This document shows, one piece after another, positions 35,743-45,999 of a stretch of DNA of 64,000 bases. Origin of the DNA: Oryzias latipes (lineage: Eukaryota; Chordata; Actinopteri; Beloniformes; Adrianichthyidae); NCBI RefSeq assembly GCF_002234675.1, contig NC_019876.2, positions 25,987,250-26,051,249 of the forward strand, in the 5' to 3' direction. How positions within the stretch are numbered: position 1 is the stretch's first letter; every line of letters begins with the position of its first letter. The position numbers were made by a program, and so were the translations under genes. The notes beneath the pieces are model-generated. The model ran no database searches. It worked only from the letters and a program-made list of their open reading frames with translations, and had not been told where the DNA came from.

Positions 35743-37055
35743 CTGAGCACACAACTGAGAGAATTTCAGTGAAATCATCAATGAAACTTTGGCTGTGCTG
35801 AGGAGGCTTGTACATAACTATGCAGAGTAAGAAAGGAGTTTGTTTTAACTCTACTTTAAGGGGAAACATACTAGATGAAAACGCACTCAATGATAATCTG
35901 TGGGTTTCATTATTATCTTTAAACAGCGCAGAAACGCCTCCACCCTTTTTACTTTCTCGTATTTCAGATTCAGATTTGTAGTTGGGGGGAGTTGATTCAA
36001 ATAGAATAATGCTTCCTGTGTTTTTGTCAAGCCATGTTTCAGTTAACAACATAAAATCAAGATTAAAAGAAAAGATGAAATTACTGATTAAAAAGGATTT
36101 GTTACATAAAGATCTGGGGAGGGGATGAACACGATTTCTTTGATTGGACGGTCTAACTGCCCTTTTGCTTGGCTTTCTACGTGGTGTAACTGCAGGTATA
36201 GCATCAGAAGAAAGATGTCCATCACAGGTCCCCAGTTTAATGTAACCTTCACCATAACTGTAAGTCCTGGGAGACTGGGGGCCCGTTTCAGTCTAGCTCA
36301 GGGAGATAGCACCTCTAGAGGCATGCGTGGGTGGTCGAGTAGAGGGTAATTTGGGCGATGGGCCAGGAGGGCAGGAGCTGGATGGGATTTGGGTGAACGA
36401 TCGGGGGGACGCGGCGGGGAGGGTTTGGATGAATGGCGGGAAAGACATGTTGGAGGGACTTTGGGAGAAGGACAAGGAGCGGGCGCAGAAGGGGTAGGAG
36501 AGCTCCTGTGTGGTGTGAGGCCCACAGGTGTTATTTGATGAGGCTATCAAGATGGCTGGGTAGAGCCATGGGTGAAAGTGGGGGCGGGGGGGGAAAGGAG
36601 ATTGAGTCTTCACTGGGAGTAGATGTAGGGGGCACCTACAGCTGGTCAGGTGAAGTATTTCCTGGTCCAAGCTCTCTGTTGGAGCGACAGATGGATCTAA
36701 AACCTGTAACGACAGCCCCAGAGAAAGGGGTGCTAGAAGAAGAAGCGAGAAGGTTCTTCACTAACTCTCTAGCTCTACCTCTGTTCAGGTGTGAGCCCTT
36801 ACCTATGAACAGGTCCTTTTGCTTCCAGAATATATTAAATATATTAAACTCTCTGGACAGCCATGTTTTCAGCTGAAACAACCGGCTAAAATTGAGTGAC
36901 ATCCCATCAATGTAAGGAAGAGGTCCACTGATGAATGCCTCAATCTCTACTTTGTCAATCTCTTCAAATAACTTTGTGAAGCTTTTTTTTTAACTGTTCC
37001 GATTGTTCTTTTCTGATATCAACAGCACCAACATGAATAATTAATTGTTTAACTC

Positions 37056-37705
37056 TGTGGTGGGGTCCCGCCAGGATGCAGAGGAGCCAAGGTGAGGAGG
37101 TCCGTTCTTTATTCAGACAAAGGTGCTTCACGCACCAGCACGCGTCACCTCCGTCACTCCTCCTCACCTTGTCTCCTCTGCATCCTTTCTCGGCAGGACC
37201 CCGCCACATATGGTGTCAGAAGTGGGATTGCAGAGGGACCACAAAAAGGTGAGGACGCAGAGGCGGTGAGGAAGATCAGCAAACACAGCTCAGTTCCAGG
37301 GACTCCACCCTCTGAGGAAGAGGGGGTGGATCCAGGTGGCCTTGGCGGTGCTTCAGGCCAGGCCAGGGGCCCGGAGAGAACTGCGGCGTCCAGCTCAGCG
37401 CCCATGACGAGCGGCGGACCTCGCTGACAGCAAGGGCGGACACCGTGTTTTATTGTTTGTGCATTTGTGTATTTTATGTTTTAAAATTACTACCTGTGGT
37501 GCCACTTGGACAATAATTGAGTGGAACGCCCAACAGGCGTGGCTTAGCGTTCAAAAGGGAGCACCACAGGTTGTGAAAGGAGGAGGAGTGAGACTGAGGT
37601 GTCAGGTGCTGTGTGGCCCTGCGTAGAGCTATTGTTTCCTGAAATAAAGACCGAACTGCCTCACCTTGGCTCTTCTGCATCCTTTCTCGGCGGGACCCCG
37701 CCACA
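37056..37705 (+). mobile_element. Small LTR-retroelement fossil in L2 (copy 2)
   Basis: Duplicate of 13250-13899 with the same AACTC flanks and end repeats, carried in the near-identical block. Confidence 0.65.
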
Positions 37706-38536
37706 AACTCCTTGGTACAAGACTTGAGATAAGAGTCCTGTAATCACTGGAACAGTAGAACTCAGGCAGCAAAAATTTTGCATTCTTCTCTGGCTTACTC
37801 CACTGATAGCGCCATCTGCAAGCAGCAGCGTATCTCTGACCTTGACGTTTGGCACAGATTTTTTTTCTGCCTGTGCTTTGTTGTTGACATTATGGTGCCT
37901 ATTCTGCGAAATTGATCCAATTTCTCTTTGTTCTTTAAAGTCACACTGTGATAGAGGTAAAAATCTGTTTGTTTGCTTTATTTCAGATGTTATGTCATCT
38001 TTCCGCTTTGCCTTAACACATAGTTCCTCCACACAAAGTTTTGGAAAGGACACAACATCACTCAAAGTCTATGTTATCGTTAGTTGTCCCATTTGTATTA
38101 ATAGCAGGCTTCTTACCACCGGATGCTACTGGAAGGGTCTTGTGAAGTCCATTTTCAAATTATAAAGCAAATATTCGTGCTTGTAGTTCATTTATTTCTT
38201 GTTGATAGATCCGACAGTGTTCACAGTAGGAGTTTGTTTTTCTTTCTCTTCCAAACATGTTGCTGGCACGTCAAAAGAAACCTTTATCCTCCTGGGTGAA
38301 TAAGTTTACCCCTTGGAATGCGTCTCGTTTTCCAGCAGAAATTCATTGTTTAAATCCAAACTCCACTTTTCGATATCGTTTCGTTCATGTTTTAATATTC
38401 TGCTTATCTGTGAGGAAAAGCCACAAGCTCTGCTCTCAAAGCAAAACTTACTTCTTCTTTTGTGGCACCATAAGTGTGGAGAGGGGAGAGGATGAAGAGA
38501 TGGGTGCGATGTTCAGTGTCAGATGTACTAACATAA

Positions 38537-39144
38537 TTCACATTCCACCATCCATTTTAGAAGAACATAAACACTCACCTGAGCACAGGTGTTAGCTCAC
38601 CTTTGCACTAATAGTTTGCATGATTGAATGAATGAAAGATTTCACACTAGTTGGTTTAAAGGCATAGGTATGCGTTCGTGAACACTATCTGTTTTGTGTG
38701 CATGTTGACATGTGGACATTTTTGCGGCTAGCAGGTGTGTTGATAATATTTGAGTGTGTGTGAACAGGCCCCGCCCTTTTTGTACTACATTTGAACCGTA
38801 CCGTAACGATAAACAACCAGTAAACCTGCCTGCTCTATGCTGCTTCATGGTCTTACCCCCCTTCCCCTCCTATTATCACCCTCCTACCCCCCCCTCTCTC
38901 TAACGTCCCTCTCTCTTCTTCCCCTCTTTCCTTTTCCGTCCGGTCCAACACCAAAGATTTTCAAACATGATTGAAATTAATAAAGTTTGGCCTCAATTAC
39001 AAAAGGGGTTTATTCAGACATACCTTTGGTTTGTCTGAAGATGAATAACCCCTCTTGTTAAAATAAAATATGTCCAACACAAGAGGCCCTCAGCTCTCAT
39101 CTGTTTGCCTAGCTGTTGGACAGGACAAGTTAAAAAAAAAAAAA
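38537..39144 (+). mobile_element. 5'-truncated L1-like retroposon, copy 2 only
   Basis: A 608-bp insert ends in a poly-A run and is flanked by the 16-bp duplication AGATGTACTAACATAA (38521-38536 and 39145-39160). Copy 1 has the empty site near 14718. The sequence has a C-rich stretch and an AATAAAGTTTGGCCTC motif but no coding sequence. It resembles a LINE 3' UTR, and the L1 assignment is tentative. It postdates the duplication and conversion. Confidence 0.75.
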
Positions 39145-40062
39145 AGATGTACTAACATAAAAGCTCAAAGTACTATCTACTGCAGGTGTGTCAAAGTTAG
39201 AATTCAAAGAGCACCCTCTATCGCTGTGCGTCGCCTTGGGTGAAACACTACACTACAGGCATGCTATTGGAAGTGTGCTCCCTGGAAAATGCTACCTCCT
39301 GGAATGTGCTGTCCTGGGCAACCGCCCACCTTGCCCATATCAAAAACCGCTACTGCGCGTTTGAGATGTTTATGGTCTGTCTGGGTCTGTTTTAGATTGG
39401 TTTGTCTCATATCTCAGTGGAAGAACTTTTTATATTGCCATATAAGTTCCTTAACCTCTAAAATGAGAAAAATATCTTGTGCCGTTCCAAGGGGTTAAAT
39501 TCTAGGCCCTCCTTTTTTATTTCAAATATGATTCCTCTTGGGAAACTAACTAGTGAATTTAGCCACATATCTAATTATTTATATGCAGACGTCATTCAGC
39601 TTTACTTTTACTTCTAGTTTTTAGACGCTTGCATGCACAAACTCCTGCATACATTGCTAACCTTTTAACCCCCTACTCTTCGGCACGGTCCATGAGGTCT
39701 TGAAAACCAAAAATGTTTACTAATCCCAAAAGCCTGCATAAAACCTGCCTATAAACCTGGAGACCTGTCTTTCAATCGGTCACTCCTCGTCTTTCGAATG
39801 CTCTTCATTTGTCATTATGACAGACGACTCTGTTCAGTATTTTAAAGGTCAGGTAAAGGCGTTTTTATTCAGAACTTCTTTTAGTTAATCTAATTTAGCT
39901 TTTTACTGTGACATCATCTTTGTTTAAGTCTCTGATATGTGTGTGCTGATTTGGTGTAATGTTGGATGTTTTTTATGATTGTGAAGCACTTTGGGATTAT
40001 TATCTGAGAAAGTTGCCACAGAAATAAACATTTACCTGCTAACCTACTCACTAGATTAAGTT

Positions 40063-40374
40063 ATAATGGATTGGATTTATCTGCGCTTTTCAAGACACTC
40101 AAAGCGCTTACATTGTGTCCATTATTCAGTCACTCCTCATTCATACTTGGTGATGGTAAGCTACTGATGTAGCCACAGCCGCCCTGGGGCAGACTGACAG
40201 AGGCGTGGCTGCCAGGTCACGCCTACGGCCCCTCTGACCATCACCGGGATCATTCATGCACACCAGTGCCCAAGGACACAATGACATTTTGGCTGGTGGG
40301 AGCGGGGATTGAACCGCCAACCCTTTGATCATTGGACGACCTGCTCAACCATCTGAGCCACTGTCGCCCCCTTA
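40063..40374 (-). mobile_element. tRNA-derived SINE, antisense (copy 2)
   Basis: Orthologous copy of 15630-15984. Flanks are ATTAAGTT on the left and a one-base variant, ATTATGTT, on the right. A shorter middle (near 40255-40275) distinguishes it from copy 1. Confidence 0.75.
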
Positions 40375-40825
40375 ATTATGTTACATAGTTCAAATTAAAT
40401 CAAAGGATGAGTGGACACTTGTGGAAAATGTCAAGATTAATTTCATATTTATTTATGGATGAAAAAAACATCAATGTAGGATAAAAATGGAATTGTCTTA
40501 AATCTGCTTTTGTTGTTGTTTTATAGACAATTCAATTGGTTGCTTCATGAAATTTCAGAATGAAGTTTTTACAAGAAAATAACTTTAATGGAAGAACCCT
40601 ACTAAAAACCATTTCTTAACCAGCCACGGTAGAGCAGTGAAAAAAAGAATTCTAACATCTGCAGTCAAAGAGTCAGGAAATGTAAACAGAAAAAAGCGTG
40701 TTATGTAAATCAGCTGTATTTGCAAACTAAGAGTCTCTTTGTATTCGGATATTTGAAACTGTGTTTGAAAACATTCATGGAACTATGCAAATCTCTACAG
40801 TATGTTCCTGCTATGTATGTTTTGA

Positions 40826-40833
40826 TATAAAAA
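40826..40833 (+). promoter_or_regulatory. TATA box of lectin D
   Basis: TATAAAAA lies 96 bp before the ATG at 40922, within a promoter and 5' UTR block nearly identical to that of lectin B. Confidence 0.65.
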
Positions 40834-40921
40834 TCCTCCCAGACCTTCACTGTGTTCAGACACAAACATCAGCCGTGGTGTTTCCATCCCAGAGTTTCCT
40901 TCTACAGTCCACAGAAGCATC

Positions 40922-43195
40922 ATGATGGAGAAGATCCTGCTGCTCGTCTTGGTTTCCTCAGGTAAGTCAGAAAAATGTAAAGCTAATCAATTAAGATTGT
41001 TATCATTATATAACTGCACTTCAATAATCGCTTAGGTGGAGAAATGATTAAATGTACTTTAATCTCTACACTGAGAATGAATTTGGGAGACTGGAAACAA
41101 AAACTGCATCCAACAGCAAAAATCTTCCAGCAGAAAGAAGCGTAATTTCTCCATCGTCTGTTGTGATGGTTTAATGTCAGAGAAGACAGGAAACAAGCAT
41201 CAATCTCTGTCTTTGGTCTCTCTGAGACTGGATGTTCTAGATTTTAAAAATATTATGAAGACAGTTCAACAATCTTCATTCATTTGAGAGTTTTCTTCAA
41301 AAATGACACTTAAGTTTGTCTCACCAGGAATCAAGTCCACAATAATATAATCCAGTGTGATTTTACTGTTACTGAGGAAAGAACCGTTTCACTCTTTACT
41401 AAAAACATCAACTTCTGTCTGATTCTAATGAAGTAGGAAGAAAATTCTACTGTTGATATTTAAACAAATGTGTTTTTTTCACAGAGATCTTCCTCCTCTC
41501 CTCCTGCCTCCTCATCCGTCAGTACCACGTTGTCAATCAACCTTTGAACTGGACTGAAGCTCAGACCTACTGCAGACAGAAACACACAGATCTGGCCACC
41601 ATTGAAAACTCCAAAGAAATGGACCAACTGATGAACACTATTTCATCTTTTGGTTACAGTTATAACTTTTGGATCGGTCTGTACAATGAAATCAGCTGGA
41701 GATGGTCTGATGGATTCATTGGAAGCTTCACAGGCAACAACTACAACTACTACTACTGGACTTCACAAGATACATCACATTCCCGCAGTGATCAGCTCTG
41801 TATGGTTCCATACTGGCATTACGACCATTACCATTGGTCCGACTCAAGCTGCAGTTCATTATTACATTTTGTGTGCAACAATGGTAAGACTTTCACAAAA
41901 AACATTTGTAAGGTTTATTTTACTAGAACGTAAAAATGACCAAGTGCATCACAGTGGACAACACGCATGTGATGTCAGCAAAAACTGATCAGTCCATCAT
42001 TCCAGTCCAATGTGTGGAAACACTTTGAATTTAGCAAAGATGTGTGACCAGACAGTTTTCTAGAATTTTCTAATAATCTTCCCTTTGGATGTGGAAAAAC
42101 AACTGAGAACTGAACTTTAGGAAACAAAAATGAGAATGGATTTTACATTTATTCATGTTTACTTATTTGTACACATATTTAATCTACACTTGATTATCTT
42201 GAAGACATAAAATAAATGTAAAAAAATTTCCCCTGCACTGTTCAGTACCAGGTATTTCTATCTGAGTCCCTGGTTGAATTTTTGGCTATAGATGTCCTGG
42301 ATCGATTTAGTTTTGTGAATTGGATCGGTCAAAATGAACGAAAATGGACCATGAATCGGATCAGCGACCACAATTGATGGTATGAATCAAATTGTTGTTA
42401 AAAGAAACCGTTACACCTCTACTATTATCGTTCTAATCCACAGGAACCCAGCAGAATCCTGAATATGTTTTTGTGAATGAAATGATGAACTGGTCCAGCG
42501 CTCAGAGACACTGCAGACAGAACTTCACAGACCTGGCCACTGCAAGGAACAACACAGACTGGCAGGCACTTTCCAGTGTGATGCCTGTTAATCAGAACCT
42601 ATGGATTGGTGTTTATAGAGATTTAAACATTTCCTGGTCTGATGGGACCCTTCCGTCTTTCTACCCAACAACATTAAATTTTTATAATCAGCCTAACGTA
42701 ATCAGCGCCACGTGTGGTTATCAATATTGGCTAAACAGAGAGTACTGGCATTTTTATCCTTGTGAAAACAGATTACCATTTATCTGCCATGGTCCTAAAG
42801 GTGAGTTCAGAATTACATTATTCTAACTGAGATTCCTTTTACACTAATGTGTACATCTCTCATCCTCATGTATATTTACATTCTAATTTATGATTCTTTA
42901 CCTTCTGTTTTCATTCAGTAATCATACACAAGCGTGTGGTGAAGCTGAGACTGAAGACGGAAAACTCTGAAGATCTGAATGATGCTGCTGTTAAAGCAAA
43001 GTTGCTGGAAGAGGTGAGTCTGGAATTTCAACAGTTTCAACTCTGGTAAAAACAAATAAAGTTTCTGAAAAATACATTTATGCTCAGCTTCAGAAGAAAC
43101 TGGAGGAGAACGGAGTGAATGGAGTGGAGGTGAAGTGGAAACAGCAGACTGATGGAAAAGTCTTCAACAAAGAGAAAAAGAAGACTGAGCTCTGA
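40922..43195 (+). CDS. Lectin D: secreted two-domain C-type lectin, intact
   Basis: Five exons join in frame: 40922-40961, 41485-41883, 42444-42800, 42919-43013, 43088-43195, giving 332 residues with GT-AG introns. It is the duplicate of lectin B. Exon 1 is identical (MMEKILLLVLVSS signal start). CTLD1 is about residues 27-146 (WTEAQTYC, FWIGLYNEISW, WSDG, WSDSSC, FVC). CTLD2 is about 147-265 (WSSAQRHC, WIGVYRDLN, WSDG, PFIC), and the tail is 266-332, ending KEKKKTEL. CTLD2 has QPN at the EPN/QPD position, where lectin B has QPC, but still WHF instead of WND. NWS, NFT, NNT and NIS sites may be glycosylated. It lacks a membrane anchor, so it is probably secreted. Compared with B, exon 2 is three codons shorter and exon 5 one codon shorter. 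The real ligand cannot be told from sequence. Confidence 0.9.
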
Positions 43196-43929
43196 AAAAT
43201 AAACCCTTCATTAAAATAAACACTTAATTTTCCTTAAACCTAATGCAATATTTGTGAATTTGATAATATTTTTGAATTAGTGATAAGTTTTGAGTCAAAA
43301 GTTTCATTTTCTTTTTTTGTTTGTTGCAGGTTTCAACAAACTGAATATTAATGTTATACAGCTGTGTAGCTTTTCTTCTTACAAGTTAAAGTTACAGTTA
43401 TTTGAGATGTTTACGTTTACGTTTTCAGATAGCTAAAAAAGATAAGACAAAGATTAGGAACTACATTTTCAATCATTTTTGTTTAGATTTTACCTTTCTG
43501 GACTCTGGGTTAAACGTTCTACATAAGATATCCTGCAGGTTTTTGTCACAAGCTATAAATGCAAAATATAGTAAAGCAAATAAAGAAAATTGTATGGTTA
43601 TTTGTTTTATTTATCAAAATTCACTTCAGCACCAGTAGGAGGTGCTAGAATGCTCAGCGTAAAATGAGAGTACTTACTAAAAATTTACCAGGGATCTCCT
43701 TCTTTCTTATATGTGTTTGTTTCTTTTCCTCTATTCTCACTAAACAACTCCAACACAACACAATGATGTTTCCCAATTAAATTGTTATTTTTGAATATAT
43801 ACTTATAAATACAACATCACCATTAGTAGAAACCACCGCTAAAATACACCCATTTTGCACAGTACTTTGAAATATGTCCATGAAGACTCTCATTCGTTCA
43901 GGTTGACTCCATCATAGTAGTAAGTTTAA
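43196..43929. other. 3' flank of lectin D
   Basis: AATAAA occurs at 43198-43203, three bases after the stop. The rest is AT-rich with no recognisable gene or repeat. Confidence 0.45.
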
Positions 43930-44129
43930 CCCTTGTGCTATCTTGGATGACCCCATCCTTACATTGATGTGTTCTCCCTACCATGACAAAGGTGGATAAA
44001 GGTGGAAAGATTTCATGTAATCCATGGACACCAGTGATGATCACAAATGATTGAAGAAAAAAGGTTCAGAGCTCTGTCTAGTGGGTCTAGATGACCCAAC
44101 TCCCAATGTTAAAGTGCCTAGCACAAGGG
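43930..44129. mobile_element. piggyBac-type MITE
   Basis: A 200-bp element with inverted ends CCCTTGTGCTA and TAGCACAAGGG. It is flanked by TTAA on the left and TTAC on the right (one change from TTAA). No coding sequence. Confidence 0.75.
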
Positions 44130-44199
44130 TTACGGGCTGTCATTGGACTTGGTTTTAAAGTTAGAAGACATTTCACCGCCAGTGTTCAGTGACAGGGTG

Positions 44200-44560
44200 G
44201 AGGAAAAGCTGAAGAAGAAGCCTTTCAAAGCACTTCATCACCACAGATGTCAGTGTCACTGTTCTATAGTCATTACGATCCTTAATAATTATGTTCTTTG
44301 GGACTGGGATGGTGATGGCTCATATTAAGGAGGATGGGACAGCAGCCCATGCAAAGGAGGTGTTGATCTTGTCAGTACCTCAGTCAGCTGATCTGCACCG
44401 TCTGGCCCAGCAGCCTTCCAAGCGTTCACAGCCTTCACTTCTCTCCTCACCTGCTGTTCTTGGAGAGTGAGGGGTTGAGGGCTGGAGAGGAAACCAAAGC
44501 GTGTTTTTGGCCTTGAAGTGTTGAAGCAGGTGAAGAAGTGATTATGGTCGTCCACTGAAA
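44200..44560 (-). mobile_element. LINE reverse transcriptase fragment
   Basis: On the - strand, a frame with VRREVKAVNAWKAAGPDG and ADQLTEVL resembles the N-terminal RT block (RKAAGPD motif) of Rex1/CR1-like fish LINEs. It is short and broken. Confidence 0.65.
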
Positions 44561-45007
44561 ATCTTTTGAAAACATTTCTATTTAGAAAAGATTTGAGAGG
44601 ATTTTACAGCTACCTACCCTTTGTTTATTTTTAACATTTTATTGTATTTTACTGAATATTGTTGGGACTGCTTTCGAAAACAAGAAGACGTACCGATGGC
44701 GTTAACAGTTAATCTTCAATTGCCTTCTGCGTTGAACAATGGAACGGTATTTTGCTCTAAACTCTATTGTTTTGAATCGAGGGTCTATGCCATTTGCTGA
44801 GTTTTTTCTAATGAACTCTTTTCTGCTCCTGAGGCTCCGCCCTTTTTGGCTTGCGTGTCATAAACTTTTAAAGTCAAAGGTTGAGGGAAACAAACCCTGT
44901 CATGTAAATCCACTCTATTAACAAACTCAGAAGTTTCTCTGTAACCTGATGAAACATATGTGGGTCTATGCAAATCCGAACAATGGTTTACTGCAAACTC
45001 TTTCCCA

Positions 45008-45015
45008 TGAAAAAA
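45008..45015 (+). promoter_or_regulatory. Decayed TATA position of orphan lectin E
   Basis: The promoter block of lectins B and D is recognisable (CCTCCCAGACCTTCACTG), but the bases aligned to TATAAAAA read TGAAAAAA. Confidence 0.45.
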
Positions 45016-45103
45016 ATCCTCCCAGACCTTCACTGTGTTCAGACGCAGACATCAGTCGTGGTTTTTCCATCCAGAGTCTCCTTCTACAGTCCACAGAAGC
45101 ATC

Positions 45104-45143
45104 ATGATGGAGAAGATCCTGCTGCTCGTCTTGGTTTCCTCAG
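45104..45143 (+). pseudogene. Lectin E: orphan signal-peptide exon
   Basis: The 40-bp exon 1 is identical to exon 1 of lectins B and D (MMEKILLLVLVSS) and is followed by a GT donor (GTCAGT). The promoter-side 100 bp is also related. No CTLD or tail exon follows before the Copia fossil, nor beyond it up to the SLC12 gene. This is the truncated 5' end of a third B-type lectin marking the end of the array. Confidence 0.85.
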
Positions 45144-45999
45144 GTCAGTGCTTCTTTGTTGAAGTCAGAATATGCATGTAAAGAATGAAGGCGTATTGTC
45201 TTCAATAGAACAACAGGGTTCATTGTGCTAATTTTTTTTTTTTTATTTAATTCAAAAGCAAACAACTGCTAACAGGCTGGGCACTAACCTGTTTTGTTCT
45301 TCCTACTTTACCCACAAACATTACAGAGCAAAACGTTGGTGGAGCATTAAATATTGACCAATGTGAAATGTTTGGGTTTTTGTGGTGACGTAGATTTTTT
45401 TCCTGATTTTTGAACATAATTTCTTCTGTTTTTCTAGATATTTCTTTAAGACTAAAACAGTTGTAGTTTCTAAAGTGAGGAGATAAGGGTGCATCTACAA
45501 CTGTGTTACTCCAGTTTGTTTTTAAATATATTTAGGACTTGAGATGTTTTAGTGTTTATTTTTTCATGATATACTGAGAAATTGATAGTGTTTGTCTGGG
45601 ACGTTCTTGTGTACTTTATTGACGGTCCCCACTTTCATCTGTGGACAGACATGGATATCAAGACGGATCCTATTTATGGAAAATCTCCAGCAGTAACTTG
45701 TTTTCTGCATCACTGTGAAGGAAAAATAACATAATAATCATACTGATCAATATTTAATACTTCCCCAATGTTTTTCTCTGTAATACTTGTGGATAAAGTA
45801 AGCAGCTTTACAATGAAAACAAACAAACGGCAAATTGTAAATAAGAGGAAAAGTGAAAACTATTCACTCTATTCACACACACACTCCACAAGCCCACTCA
45901 ATGCATACGGACACGAAAACAACGACTGTATGGATGATATGACACCATTAGGTGTCAGTGTCAGTTTTACAGTTGTTGTTTTTGTCCTACAAAGAGTTA
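45144..45999. other. Former intron 1 of lectin E and flank of the Copia fossil
   Basis: No exon is seen. The right part (about 45760-46035) probably includes the 5' LTR of the Copia element, but I cannot place its left edge. Confidence 0.4.

Larger units (their letters stand above)
31947..38536 (-). mobile_element. L2-clade LINE, antisense (copy 2)
   Basis: Duplicate of the L2 at 7848-14700, with RT, linker, endonuclease and ORF1 esterase remnants in the same order. It carries the same TIR element (33847-35742) and LTR relic (37056-37705) but lacks the SINE. Its 5' region is interrupted by the L1-like retroposon at 38537-39144. Confidence 0.85.
29307..39486. repeat. Near-identical spacer block, copy 2
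   Basis: Partner of 5208-15056. The coordinate offset is 24,099 at the left. It becomes 24,098 after a poly-A length change, 24,095 after a 3-bp difference, 23,806 after the SINE missing here, and 24,430 after the 624-bp L1-like insertion with its target duplication. Confidence 0.85.
21050..43195 (+). repeat. Tandem duplication unit, copy 2
   Basis: This is the second copy of the lectin pair unit (lectin C, spacer, lectin D). Compared with copy 1 it gained an RTE LINE and a Harbinger element inside lectin C, and an L1-like retroposon at 38537-39144. It keeps about 525 bp (about 27415-27940) next to the Harbinger MITE that copy 1 has deleted. Confidence 0.9.
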
